64,000 nt of DNA from Sinotaia quadrata (Eukaryota; Mollusca; Gastropoda; Architaenioglossa; Viviparidae): positions 89,351,046 to 89,415,045 of the forward strand of contig CM054182.1 in assembly GCA_028829895.1 (NCBI GenBank). Direction: 5' to 3'. A model generated the notes under the pieces. It did no database searches and had not been told where the DNA came from. It was given only the letters and a program-made list of their open reading frames with translations. Below are positions 35,066 through 47,872 of this stretch, one piece after another. Within the stretch, counting starts at the first letter, position 1. The number at the start of each line of letters is the position of its first letter. A program made the translations under genes and the position numbers.

Positions 35066-35570
35066 GGATAGACGAATTAAACACACACTTCAGTGAAACA
35101 CCGTCATTACGACAAACTAAACCACTGAGCCACCAGTAGCACTCAGTTCCGCGCAGAGATGGCCCAGGCAATGCACTCTCTTACTGACTGGTTGTGGTGC
35201 CATTCTCCACGTCTACAAGCACACGAACACTAAAGAAAGTCTTCAAGTCAATTACAAGTCAAGGGTTGGATCCTGAGGGCTTGAGTCTGCTGCACAAGAA
35301 GCCAGTGAAGTTGGACGATTGGCTTGTGCCGGAACTCCAATTGTTTCGTTCGTAATTATCTGAAAATAGAACTCCATCAACTCAGTTGTGTAGCACCCGC
35401 TCTAAGCTCGTTTTAATGCTCTAGTATGCTGGCGTTTTGTTCCCATGGTCTTTATCTACTTATGATCCAGCAAATAACGACCGTTGTTTGGTTATCAGAA
35501 CTTGAAGCCTAATGCTACGTATATTTAGTCACTTAACTACATGACAATACACACGTACGCGAGTGTGTGT
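35066..35570. other. no gene recognised; possible old SINE
   Basis: On the minus strand gtggctcagtggtttag near 35117-35133 resembles a tRNA-type A box, but no clear B box follows at the right distance. Otherwise unique sequence. Confidence 0.3.
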
Positions 35571-35572
35571 TG

Positions 35573-35574
35573 TT

Positions 35575-35618
<44 letters not shown>

Positions 35619-35626
35619 TGTGTGTA
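35573..35626 (+). repeat. (GT)n microsatellite
   Basis: An almost pure GT run of about 50 bp. Confidence 0.98.
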
Positions 35627-35834
35627 ACGTTTAAAGAAAGCTGAAATTATGAATGCTACTGTTCCGATTATATATTAAGAGAGAGATTCAGAATTAAAAT
35701 TACAGTCAGGTTCAGAATTAAAGGGAAATTACCAAGACGCATGCAGAGCTGCGCGCGTGTTAATAGATTTCTTACAATGAACTCGCACATAAATCAGCTT
35801 GAATGTTAAGAAAAAATCCAGTCTTATCCCTCCC

Positions 35835-36018
<184 letters not shown>

Positions 36019-36289
36019 TTGAAAACATAGTTCCGCTATTTGAACGCTATTTAATTATTTTAAAATTTCTTTTTCTCATTGGATTAAGAACAATAAAAAC
36101 CCAACCCAACAATAAGATGCATTTATAAATAATAATTCTAAAAAGATATTTTCTTGTTTGCTTTATAAATTAGGACATGGACATAATATTGTGCTAAAAG
36201 CAGTTCTAATTTATAATGAAACCAGAGAACAACTTCACAGCAATATGTAGGAGTACATTAAAAGTTCAGAGAGTGATATTAAGTTACCT

Positions 36290-36515
36290 TTCATAGAAAA
36301 GTGGAATGATTTTGATATGAAGGCCATGTCATAAGACACCCCGTTATATCGAAAAGTGGATATGATTATGATATGAAAGCCATGTCATAAGACCCCTGTT
36401 ATATCGAAAAGTGGACATGATTATGATATGAAAGCCATGTCATAGGACCCCTGTTATATCGAAAAGTGGACAAGATTATAATATGAAAGCCATGTAACAC
36501 GCTGCCCCGTTACAT
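36290..36515 (+). repeat. minisatellite of about 54 bp, 4 copies
   Basis: Core cgaaaagtggacatgattat and gatatgaaagccatgt, spaced 54-58 bp. Confidence 0.88.
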
Positions 36516-36562
36516 CGATTTTGTAAACTATCTTTTAGAAAGTGTCTGAGGTACATAGAAAG

Positions 36563-37057
36563 GACAGTGACATTAGTTGTAAAACGACAGGGACATCAGT
36601 TGCAAAAATGACAGGAATATCAGTTGTAAAACTACAGGGACATCAGTTGTAAAACGACAGGAATATTAGTTGTAAAACGACAGGGACATCAGTTGTAAAA
36701 CGACAGGGGCATCAGTTGCAAAACGACAGGGACATGAGTTGCAAAACGACAGGGACATCAATTGCAAAACGACAGGGACATCAGTTGCAAAATGACAGGA
36801 ATATCATTTGTAAAACTACAGGGACATCAGTTGTAAAACGACAGGAATATCAGTTGTAAAATGACAGGGACATCAATTGCAAAACGATAGAGACATCAGT
36901 TGTAAAACTACAGGGACATCAGTTGTAAAACGACAGGGACATCAGTTGTAAAACGACAGGGACATCAGTTGTAAAACGACAGGGACATCAGTTGTAAAAC
37001 GACAGGGACATCAGTTGTAAAACGACAGGGACATCAGTTGTAAAACGACAGGGACAT
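36563..37057 (+). repeat. 23-bp minisatellite, about 21 copies
   Basis: Unit aaaacgacagggacatcagt plus tgt, with ggaatat and aactacag variants. The last seven units are nearly identical. Confidence 0.95.
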
Positions 37058-37685
37058 GTACGAACACTTGCAGAAAATAAAAAACCATCAGCCCCAAGAT
37101 AAACAGGATAAGCCGTAAAGAAATCTCGTCAAAAGAAACATGGCTTACTTTTTTTTTTTTAAAGATCTAAACCACCTGCCAACCATTATGGTGCATGTCA
37201 TTAATTCTTGACCTCGATAAGAAGGCAATTGGCAGGAATACAATATCTGTGTGCTAAATTTTCCCGTAAATTGCTGACACCTGATTTTGCCTGCATTGAA
37301 CCACACCACTACAAATCTTTCAAATCTGAGAATGTGTGTGCAGCGCGACACTGTGTTAATCCTGCTGACTGAACTATTGCGTGATGTGCGTAGGTCCTGC
37401 TGAAAGCGGCAAATCTCAGACTGGGGTACAATTCCTTTCAAAATCCATCATCACTGCCTTAACCAGGGAATGTAGAGGGCAGAAGGAGTGGGGCTCTGTG
37501 AGGGTCATGGGTTTAGAGTGATTCCTGGTGAGTTTTTGTGTGAGATGTTAAATGTTTTTCATGCAATTTATTTAGAGAGACTAAGAGATTTTAAGATTCA
37601 ACAGAGACTCACAGGGCTTTAACGTTACATAAGAAACACTAAGAGATCTACATTTTGTCAGTGAGACAGGAATAGATTTAATGTT
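37058..37685. other. no gene recognised
   Basis: Unique sequence; the 98-codon minus-strand ORF (37145-37441) has no recognisable motif. Confidence 0.5.
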
Positions 37686-37689
37686 CCAC

Positions 37690-37930
37690 GACAGACTCGA
37701 AGAGACTTAAACGCGTCATCAGAAAGACATGAAGAGACTTAACGCGTCATCAGAAAGACACGAAGAGACTTAACGCTTCTTCCGAGAGACATGAAGAGAC
37801 TTAACACGTCATAAGAGACATGAAGAGACTTAACGCTTCATCAGAAAGACATGAAGAGACTGAATGCTTCTTCAGAGAGACATGAAAGGATTTAACTTTC
37901 AATCAGAGAGACACGAAGATATATATATAG
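37690..37930 (+). repeat. degenerate minisatellite of about 30 bp, 7-8 copies
   Basis: Core gacatgaagagacttaacgc with tcatcagaaa. A short (actgacat)n run follows at 37985-38022. Confidence 0.85.
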
Positions 37931-38163
37931 ATCTAGCATTTCTTCAAAGGGACATAAAGACATCTATCATCACACTCATTAAATACTGACATACTGACAT
38001 ACTGACATACTGACATACTGACGAGTAATTGAAGACTGGAGGCTTGAACACAGAGCAATGGTAGATCGCTATTGCAAGGTAAGAAAAAATATTTTTTTAA
38101 AGTTAATTTTTATTTAAATTACTCCCTACCACCCTTTTCCCTTCCGATATTATAAATCACACA

Positions 38164-38164
<1 letters not shown>

Positions 38165-38247
<83 letters not shown>

Positions 38248-38535
38248 CGCACTATACACGAGCAGTGTAGACTATTCATGAACACAATATACACTATACA
38301 TACCCACGATGTACACTATACATGAACATGATGCAATACACACTGTTCACAAACACAATGCACACTATACATGAACATTGCACACTAAGGGAGATTATAT
38401 ATGAACACAGCGCACAGTATACATGAACACAGGGACACTATACATGAACACAGGGACACTATACATGAACACAGGGCACACTATACACGAACACAGTGCA
38501 CACTATACATGAACACAGTGCACACTATACACAAC
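38165..38535 (+). repeat. (CA)n, then a repeat of about 20 bp
   Basis: A CA run at 38165-38244, then degenerate cactatacatgaacacag units to about 38535. Confidence 0.9.
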
Positions 38536-39665
38536 CACATTTGTCACCAAATCACTTAAGCATAAAGTCAAACCATTATGAACTTACACATAAGTAGGCC
38601 AAGCTGAGTAAAACTGCCAGAGCCTTGTTCAAGAGGAAGCTAGCAGATAATATATGCAAAGATGCTAGATTCTAACTGCTAGAGTTTCAAGGATGAATGA
38701 AAATTAGGCAGCCGGTCTCGCACTGTCACACCTGATATAAAGAAGAAAGTTGATCAAGTTTTGATTTTCATGATGACTACACTAAGGGCACCAGTGTCTG
38801 AAGAAGAGTGCAAATGTTGATTTGGAGTGGGTACGAGGTCAAGGTTGGATAGATATTTTGCGCAGGTAACATTTGATTCTGTAGTAACTAAGGTCAGCCA
38901 TGGGGGGTGGAGAAGAGGTGTTGTTGTATTGTAGGGGTTGGTGGTGATGGCTTTAGAGTGATCAGAGCTGCTCTATGTTGAAGTTTTCTGCAGTAGGCAG
39001 CAGCATAATGAACCAGATGAAAGAGAGTTGCATCAAGAGGTTTCTGGCTATGGCTATGAAGCAGCTGCAGAAACCGATTCCCCCAGCTCTTGTCAGGCTT
39101 TGTTCTGCACGGTATTCAGACATGATGACGTAATGAGAGAATGCTAGTGATAATTTACAGTTTTCTGATTTTTGTTCAAGTTGCTACATATCATAATTCG
39201 GTTTGCTTAGACCAATTAAGAAAACTTTATAGCACAGTTAGAATTAGCTACTGTAATTTAAGTGCTCGTTTCAGTTGTTTTTATTGATATGTTTGAAGTT
39301 AAGCAGATTTCGAACTTGATGAGATGACTTTGCTTCGCATCCCTTTCTTTTCTTCCTGATGTCAGCTTTGATATGAAAACACTGCAGTTTTCTCCCCTGT
39401 TCTTCATTGTTGTGCCATCGTGTTACACTTGCGCCAGTTGCTCGTCCCACTCGTCAATTGCTGGGGTTTAAGAAAACCGACTGTCACTCACTACTAAAGA
39501 ATGAAGAAAATCAATTTAAGCAGATTGCAGATACACTTCAACAACTTGTATTGTAATGAAATGTCATTGGAAGGGATGTGATTGAGACTGGGAGTGGGGA
39601 CATTATTGCACAATTCTTTATTATTAAGCCCCAAAATGTGGTCGCATTTATTGTGGTGTATGTGC
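38536..39665. other. no gene recognised
   Basis: Unique sequence without a repeat array or splice-compatible ORF that I could support. Confidence 0.5.
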
Positions 39666-39667
<2 letters not shown>

Positions 39668-39714
<47 letters not shown>

Positions 39715-39847
39715 TGCTTGTACACTTGTATAGAGTGAACTTGCACATATATACGTCTAAGGGTTTATATAGAGCGCATATATACGTATGTATGTAAATG
39801 TGTTTCTATGTATTATCCAAACATCCATCCATCCATCCGTCCGTCCA

Positions 39848-39890
<43 letters not shown>

Positions 39891-39967
39891 TATGTAGAGC
39901 GCATATATACGTATGTATGTAAATGTGTTTCTATGTATGATCCAAACATCCATCCATCCGTCCGTCC

Positions 39968-40000
<33 letters not shown>

Positions 40001-40017
40001 TTTATCTATCTATCTTG
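39668..40017 (+). repeat. (GT)n, then a 125-bp duplication carrying CATC/TCTG/TCTA tetranucleotides
   Basis: A GT run at 39668-39713. Then agagcgcatatatacgtatg occurs at 39771 and 39896, each followed by aaatgtgtttctatgtat and tetranucleotide runs. Confidence 0.93.
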
Positions 40018-40670
40018 TGTATTTGACTGATTGCTACAACGTCTCACTGTACAAGTTAACATACGTGTGTAGCCTTGTGGATTTTGTATCCTTTGTTTTC
40101 TGTTTAATTATTGAATGAGGTTTTAATTAACTGGGACGCCTTTTCTTCATTGAACTGCGACCATCGAGATTCAACTCCCAATCACTGCTGTACAGATCTC
40201 TCACCGAACACATTCGTCCAAGTCTCGATCTGTGCTTTGGAGAGACGAGAATGAGCTAAAAAAACAATATGTGAACTCTTAACTATCCAGAGTCATTTTG
40301 TCCTAATCGGAGTCAACAAAGTTGTCAGAACCTTAATCGTTATTCCGTTCAAACTGATAAACAATTCAACTCACATTAATAATGGATGCAGCTGTGCCAG
40401 AAGAAGATGTAAGTGATGATAGATTTCTAGATAGATAAATAAATAGATAAATATATGCTTTGTTGGGTTTCATGTCTCTGATTTCGCAAACAGATGGCAA
40501 GGAATTTTTTCATGATGTGAAAGAGGTATGTTGTCATGGGTGATAAAAATAAAGGCTTGATAAATTTTTGTCAATGTTTCTGGGGATACGTATGAATGAC
40601 GATTTGATTAATCGAATGTTTTTCTCTTTTCGATTTTTAGCTGCTAGGTGATATTAAGCGAGTGCATGGT
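40018..40670. other. no gene recognised
   Basis: Unique sequence. A possible tiny first exon at 40382-40408 is listed among the rejected items. Confidence 0.45.
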
Positions 40671-40671
40671 T

Positions 40672-40785
40672 TGACAAAAAGAAATTTTATTGTTTGTCGT
40701 TTGGCCTAAGAGACATAATTGTTATTTGTCGTTTGGCCTAAGGGACCTATTTGTTGTCTGTCGTTTGGCACAAAGGGCTTCTTTG
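40672..40785 (+). repeat. diverged repeat of about 36 bp, 3 copies
   Basis: Core ttgtcgtttggcctaaggga. Confidence 0.75.
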
Positions 40786-40861
40786 TTATGGAAAAGCGAA
40801 AATTGAGTCTTCTGCTTTTGCCGTGGGATCTATTTTGTGTTCTCATGCTTCAATATGTCAC

Positions 40862-41160
40862 TGACTCTGCTGCGACATGACATTGATCTTGCTTCGACAC
40901 GACATTGACCTTGCTTCGACATGACACTGACCTTTGACATGACATTGACTTTCGACATAACACTGACCTTTGACATGATATTGATCTTGCTTCGACATGA
41001 CATTGACCTTGCTTTGACATGACATTGATCTTGCTTTGACATGACATTGACCTTGCTTCGACATGACATTGATCTTGCTTTGACATGACATTGACCTTGC
41101 TTCGACATGACATTGATCTTGTTTTGACATGACATTGACCTTGCTTCGACATGACATTGG
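40862..41160 (+). repeat. 22-bp minisatellite in alternating variants (44-bp dimer)
   Basis: catgacattgaccttgcttc alternates with catgacattgatcttgcttt, with shorter units near 40925-40980. It creates the Ser/Lys/Val-rich minus ORFs. Confidence 0.93.
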
Positions 41161-42070
41161 CCTATCTTTGAAAGCCTGATCTGCTTGTCAGAAGTTTGAA
41201 TTTTGGTTTCACATTTCCTTCTGAATTTTGCTGATTTTGTAGTTGAACGCGCAAGTGGTTCCTTGCTCACAGAGAGTGAGAGTGAGAGAAAGATAGAGAT
41301 GGAGAGAGAGGGAAATATACTCTGAGAAGGTATAGTGCTTAACTGGGAAGTGTGTAAGTGGGGTGTTTGGCAGATTTTTCAGCTCAAAGTGCCTGGGCAA
41401 CAACAACAGCCAACGTTTTCGCTTTTACTTTTAAAGGCCAAAGGAATTTTAGCATGAGCAACCTGCAGCCCATGAGACCTGGTGTACTGTCTCATCCAAC
41501 ATCATCTTTAAACGTCACCAAACGTCATCTTTAAACGTCACCAAATGTCATCTTTAAACGACATCAAAATATGATAGTTTGCCACCTGGATCTAAATTAC
41601 AAGCGCAACTGTAACTTTTATTTCCTTGAAAATAATTTTTATTTCGCGTGTCAATTTAGAGCCAAACTGAAGAGCTCTACTATTGCAGGAGAAATCTGAC
41701 AACTGCATGAGAAAACAAGAAAGAAAAACAAAAGACATAAAGGTGAAAGCATTTTTTCACTGCCGCTTAAATTCTGGAAAACTCAAGTTGACAATCGTAA
41801 CGAGAACATTAGTTCTATTAATCTCCCACCACCCCGCTTCTTACCCTTCCATGCACTCAATTCCTGACTGGGTGGAGTTGTTAAAAATTGTTAAAGATAA
41901 ATCAGTTTGTCATTTGAGGGGAAACAGGAGGAATATGACAGCCATGTAAAAATGCATGTGCAAGTTTAGAGATCTTTGTAATTGTTCTTTTGAAGACATA
42001 TTGGTGTATAACTAGGGGGCAAAGAGTTACGATTAATGTGTCTAGCTAAAGACAAATCAGCTTAGGTAAC
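41161..42070. other. no gene recognised; one small array
   Basis: A 23-bp triplet acgtcatctttaaacgtcac sits at about 41513-41570. The rest is unique sequence with an unsupported 88-codon ORF at 41683-41949. Confidence 0.5.
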
Positions 42071-42072
42071 GC

Positions 42073-42333
42073 GTTATGATTACTCGTGTTTGACTAAAGA
42101 CACACTGGCGTTATGATTACTTATGTGTTTGACTAAAGACACACTGGCGTTATGATTACTCATGTGTTTGACTAAAGACACACTGGCGTTATGATTACTC
42201 ATGTGTTTGACTAAAGACACACTAGCGTTTTGATTATGTGTTTGGCTAAAGACACACTAGCGTTTTGATTATGTGTTTGACTAAAGACACACTAGCGTTT
42301 TGATTAGTCATGTATTTGACTAAAGACAGGTTG
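42073..42333 (+). repeat. 39-bp minisatellite, about 6-7 copies
   Basis: Core tgtttgactaaagacacact followed by ggcgttatgattactcat; the later units are shorter. Confidence 0.9.
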
Positions 42334-42548
42334 GCGTTAAACGCAGGAAATGAGTTACGATGATTAAACAAGAGATAAACTGATTAAGTTATAAAGTAAA
42401 TGCGTTTGTTTTGCTTCACGTATAAAATACTTTTATTGTAAATTCTTTGTTATTGTTGTTGCTGTTATAGTAGCGATATTTGCGCATTACTGAAGCGTGC
42501 TTTTATAAAACAGTACACTGTGTATAGATTGCAAAAACTGGTAGAGTG

Positions 42549-42768
42549 TCACTCACTCACTCACTCACTCACTCACTCACTCACTCACTCACTCACTCAC
42601 TCACTCACTCACTCACTCACTCACTCACTCACTCACCCACCCACCCACCCACCCACTCACTCACTCACCCACCCACCCACCCACCCACCCACCCACTCAC
42701 TCACTCACTCACTCACTCACTCACTCACTCACTCACTCACTCACTCACTCACTCACTCACTCACTCAG
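42549..42768 (+). repeat. (CACT)n/(CACC)n microsatellite, 220 bp
   Basis: Tetranucleotide array with two CACC blocks in the middle; the SLTH and PPTH ORFs are artefacts. Confidence 0.98.
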
Positions 42769-43260
42769 TGCAGATTTGAACACGAATTATAACCCAATAT
42801 ATTGAGCATTTTAACAAATTATTTTATACTACATATATATAGGTTATAAAAATCCTTTTGAAACTTCAGTTGCTAATTTGAATAGGCAAGTATTGCTTTA
42901 CTTTTTTTTAAAGGCCAGCCACTTAAAGTAGCACTAAAGAAAATTATATTTTTGTTTCTCATTCTGTGGAAGACGTTCATCGGCAAAGAAAACAGGTAAT
43001 CGAGACGTCCTCAACTTCCTGGTTCATTTCTTCTTTGTTGAAAAAAAATTAAATTAATAACAAAATCATATTGCCAGTGGGACTGATCACAATACGCTTA
43101 GATTTACCGTTAGGGCTGCTTGTGATTTGCACTTTGCCCAGCAGCATTCCCACTGAATATTTTGTCTAATAATTGTTTACGAGCTCAAATCTCTCAGTGG
43201 GCGGACCATTAAAAAAAATAAAAATAAAACAGCCCCCAATAATTTACCTAGGCTCTCTCT
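42769..43260. other. no gene recognised
   Basis: Unique AT-rich sequence. Confidence 0.55.
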
Positions 43261-43262
43261 TT

Positions 43263-43422
43263 TTTCTTACTCTTTCTCTCTCTCTCATACACACACTCGC
43301 GCGCGCACACACATAAATGGTATGTAATAATCTCCCGAAAGTTTTAATTTTAACTTTAATAACGATCTCATATTCTCTCTGTCTCCGTCTCCCTTACTCG
43401 CCCTTCTGTCGTGTGTGTATGT

Positions 43423-43467
<45 letters not shown>

Positions 43468-43545
43468 TGTGTGTGTTTGTGTGCGTGAGTGATGTGTGTG
43501 TGTGTGATGTGTGTGTGTGTGTGTGTGTGTATGTTTGTGTGTGTG
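43263..43545 (+). repeat. CT/CA then (GT)n microsatellites
   Basis: CT and CA runs at 43263-43312 and a GT-rich run at 43410-43545. Confidence 0.95.
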
Positions 43546-44298
43546 CACAGTCGCTACAATCTTGACCGCAGATTATACTGTCTCGGTTTGTCTTCAAACA
43601 GTGTCACGGTTATCCTAATTCAGCCCTGACCAGGTTGGCATGTGTGCTGGCCAATACACCTGCTTTCTTGTTCAACAGTGCACTTGTTGACTTGCTTGCG
43701 TTCTCTGAACAGCCTCTTCTACGCGACGTTTTTTATATGTGACGTTTTCTACGGGATATTCAAAATTAACGAGGTTTTTTTTTCTCTATCAAATGTGCTC
43801 TGGAAACAGGAGCACTGGTCATGCTGCTAACTCACAGTTAAACACTCTTCACGACACGTAAAAATTAGAAATAGCTTTTCTTCACCGATGAAACAAATCT
43901 TTTCTGTAATTCTTGGTTCTAGACAACATTTCAGTCTTGTACGATTCTGGGAGTTAACGGGTAGTTCACTTGGAGGTGGATACACTTTGTTATGCATTCA
44001 GTCAGCTCGTATGACCTAAGATGGTGTTGCGTGCGACAATATATTTTTTTATTTGAGGGTAAGTAATTTTGATTTTGAAAATGAGAATTTACGACTGCGA
44101 TATTACACATATAATAGTATATTTCGCAGGTTCTTGCTTAAGTGGTGTCTTACACAAAGGCGTTTAAGTCTCAATGAATTTAAAAGATAAGAGCTGTTAA
44201 TGAAATAGAATAAATTATGGTTTTCTGGAAGATGGCATGATGTTCTTTGACAGAACAGTAAGCTTGGAAGTAGTAAAATAATATATAAGTTGTATTTG

Positions 44299-44300
<2 letters not shown>
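43546..44300. other. no gene recognised
   Basis: Unique sequence, nothing supported. Confidence 0.5.
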
Positions 44301-44307
<7 letters not shown>

Positions 44308-44356
<49 letters not shown>

Positions 44357-44370
44357 TATGTGTGTGTATA
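44308..44370 (+). repeat. (GT)n microsatellite
   Basis: A GT run of about 45 bp with a gtgggtgtatg tail. Confidence 0.98.
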
Positions 44371-44691
44371 TGTGTTGGAAATAGTTAATTGTTCAAGATG
44401 TACGATTAAAAGTGGAAATGATAAACTGCTTCAAATCATTATATAGTGTCTCACACTCTCTTAATCACTGTGCATGTGTCTTGCAGTGTTCAGACACACT
44501 CTCTTAATCACTGTGTGTTCGATGCTGGAGAAAAGCATGCTACTCTAAGTTTGGCTGCAAAGTTTGAATAAAAATAATTAAAGTTTAGTGGATCATCACG
44601 CACACTGATCAATGCAGACTTAGTCACTTTAAGTTAGCTTGCTGAATTCTGGCCAGAGCAGTGATTGGTGGATAGTACGTTAGTGTAATAA

Positions 44692-46075
44692 ATCTATTGA
44701 TTAATGTCGTGTTGCTGTAGTTATTCTATTGAGTAATGTCGTGTTGTTGTAGTTATTCTATTGAGTAATGTCGTGTTGTTGTAGTTATTCTATTGGTTAT
44801 TCTATTGAGTAATGTCGTGTTGCTGTAGTTATTCTATTGAGTAATGTCGTGTTGTTGTAGTTATTCTATTGAGTAATGTCGTGTTGCTGTAGTTATTCTA
44901 TTGAGTAATGACGTGTTGCTGTAGTTATTCTATTGAGTAAAGTCGTGTTGCTGTAGTTATTCTATTGAGTAATGTCGTGTTGCTGTAGTTATTCTATTGA
45001 GTAATGACGTGTTGCTGTAGTTATTCTATTGAGTAAAGTCGTGTTGCTGTAGTTATCCTACTATTAATGTCGTGTTGCTGTAGTTATTCTATTGAGTAAT
45101 GTCGTGTTGCTGTAGTTATTCTATTGAGTAATGTCGTGTTGCTGTAGTTATGTTATCGACTAACGTCTTTCTGCTCAAGTTATTTTATTGAGTAATGTCG
45201 TTCTGCTCAAGTTATTTTACTGAATAATGTCGTTCTGCTCAAGTTTTTTTTATTCTGTAATGTCGTTCTGTTCAAGTTATTTTATTGAGTAATGACGTTT
45301 TGCTCAAGTTATTTTATTGAGTAATGTCGTTCTGTTCAAGTTATTTTACTGAGTAATGTCGTTCTGTTCAAGTTATTTTATTGAATATTGACTTATTGAT
45401 GTAGTTATTATACTGAGTGATGTACGTAATGTTGGTGTAGATAGCTGACTTTTGTCATGTTGGTGTAGTTGGTCTCTTGACTGTTGTCATGCTGGTGTAG
45501 TTTGTTGACTTATGTCATGTTGGTGTAATTAGTCTGTTGACTGTTGTCATGCTGGTGTAGTTAGTCTTTTGACTGTTGTTATGTTGGTTTAGCTAATCTG
45601 TTGACCGGTGTCATATTGGTTTAGTTAGTCTTTTGAATGATAATAAGTTGATGTGTTTAATTGTCCAATGATATTGTGTTGGATTAGTCTGTTGACTAAG
45701 AGTCTTGTTCTGCAATTTGTCTAATAATTGCTGTCATTATGGTGCAATTAGACTGTTGATTAAAATATGTTGGTGTAATTAAACTGTTGATTGATGTTAA
45801 TTTGGTGTAAATAGTTTGTTGACTCAATTTGTGTTGGTGTAAATAGTTTGTTGACTCACTTTGTGTTGGTGTAAATAGTTTGTAGACTCACTTTATGTTG
45901 GTGTAAATAGTTTGTTGACTCACGTTGTGTTGGTGTAAATAGTTTGTTGACTTACGTTGTGTTGGTGTAGTTAGTCTGTTGAATTATACCGAATTGGTGT
46001 AATTAGTGCACTGCCTTGTGTCAGCGTTGGTGCAATTAGGCTGCCGACTGGTGTTTAGCTGGTGTAGCAAGCAAG
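44692..46075 (+). repeat. 32-bp minisatellite, about 42 units, changing along its length
   Basis: The period stays near 32 bp. Units read attgagtaatgtcgtgttgc with tgtagttattct at 44.7-45.1 kb, then ttctgctcaagttatttt variants at 45.17-45.38 kb, then atgttggtgtagttagtctg variants, then gttggtgtaaatagtttgtt units with gactcact at 45.8-45.97 kb. Confidence 0.92.
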
Positions 46076-46785
46076 CTGTTTTCCTCCTCACATTTTATTC
46101 AATACTAACACAGTTTATTATGTATTAATGCAACAGTTGCTTCTACGTCTATATTAATATAATTAATTATAGGTTATTATTAGGTCATACACAAATGTCA
46201 TTATACATTATTTATTACACATCATCCTCCTCCAGCAAGCATAGGGGAGGTAAGAGATGTGGATTGTTAATGGAAGTATGTTAGAATTTTAATTAATTTT
46301 GCTCTCTCCCTTTTGTGAAGTCTGCTGGGTGGTATTAGACACTTATGGTCGTCTCGCTACTTGCTGAGTAAGTTCGATAAACCAGGTAGATGGGACCTTA
46401 TAAACTCTTGTACGTAGGGCGTAGCTAGAAACAATGGACATTTTCGTTATTTTTTTTTCAAATTGTGTATCGCCTGCAACACCGTAGTTCATATTTATTT
46501 GACTTGCTTGCTGATTATGAACAAAGAAATGAATAACTCCATCAACCAACCGACCGACAGATTAAACAACCAGTTACGGAACAAACAAGTTCGCGAAACA
46601 GATACACCAAGCAACAACACGTAATGTGTCATTGTTTTGTCTGCCCTACAAAATGTAATTAATGTCATGTTCACCTTTTAACGCAAGACTAGCAGATGGT
46701 TGATTTATATCATCTCATTTTTTCCTGTTATGTTGTGAGTGCACGTGTGTATGTATGTATATTTGTGCATGTATGCATGTATATG
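46076..46785. other. no gene recognised
   Basis: Unique AT-rich sequence with an unsupported 68-codon minus ORF. Confidence 0.5.
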
Positions 46786-46990
46786 TGTGGCAGAGTAAAT
46801 TTGCCTAACCCTATTTCTAGATTTAATTGTTATATAAATTTGTTAAATTGTCAAAGTGACTCGGCCTTGGGCACTCCTTATGATGGTATTTTTGTAAGTG
46901 TCAGAGTTGGAGTAAACAATTCGAATTGAGAATATGCAGAAAATTGCTGATGCAATCCAAACCATTTCCGACTGGATGAGTAGTTTTTCT
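46786..46990 (+). mobile_element. LTR-like dispersed repeat, copy 2
   Basis: Starts tgtggcagagtaaatttgcc, includes ggccttgggcactccttatg and ends ggatgagtagttttt. About 85 percent like 21069-21253 by eye. Confidence 0.65.
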
Positions 46991-47257
46991 GACTAATAGT
47001 CTCACACTTTTTCATAACATTTTTATCCAATGGGAAAGGACCGGAATTTTTTTTTTGGTAAAAAATAGTCTATTCTCTCAGTTTGAATTTGAACATAACT
47101 AGAGTGGTCATAAAGGGGATCGTTAGCTTATGAGCAGAGCAAGCCTATTTTGGTTGTCACTTCACACTATAGTGACTACTGTACTCTACTTGAATACGAT
47201 GGTGTGTGCATCTGGCGTTGTCGTCAACTTATCAGTAAATTGTGTTGCTATAAGTCC

Positions 47258-47872
47258 AGAAATACATTTGTTTTACAGTCGTTTGTTTATCTCTGTCTAG
47301 AAATACGTTTGTTTTACAGTAATTTGTTTATCTCTGTCTAGAAATACGTTTGTTTTACAGTAATTTGTTTATCTCTGTCTAGAAATACATTTGTTTTACA
47401 GTCGTTTGTTTATCTCTGTCCAGAAATACATTTGTTTTACAGTAATTTGTTTATTTCTGTCTAGAAATATGTTTTACAGTAATTTGTTTATCTCTGGACA
47501 GAAATACGTTTGTTTTACAGTAATTTGTTTATTTCTGTCTAGAAATACGTTTTACAGTAATTTGTTTATCTCTGGACAGAAATACGTTTGTTTTACAGTA
47601 ATTTGTTTATTTCTGTCTAGAAATACGTTTGTTTTACAGTAATTTGTTTATCTCTGTCTAGAAATATGTTTTACAGTAATTTGTTTATCTCTGTCCAGAA
47701 ATACATTTGTTTTACAGTAATTTGTTTATCTCTGTCCAGAAATACATTTGTTTTACAGTAATTTGTTTATTTCTGTCTAGAAATACGTTTGTTTTACAGT
47801 AATTTGTTTATCTCTTTCCAGAAATACATTTGTTTTACAGTAATTTGTTTATGGCTGTCCAGAAACACGTTA
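47258..47872 (+). repeat. 41-bp minisatellite with interspersed 36-bp units, about 15 copies
   Basis: Unit agaaatacgtttgttttaca followed by gtaatttgtttatctctgtct. Some units lack 5 bp (agaaatatgttttacag). Confidence 0.95.

Noticed and set aside
40382..40408. ATG with nine codons (MDAAVPEED) followed by a gtaagt donor
   Set aside because: Could be a first coding exon, but no matching downstream exon was found and the length is too small for support.
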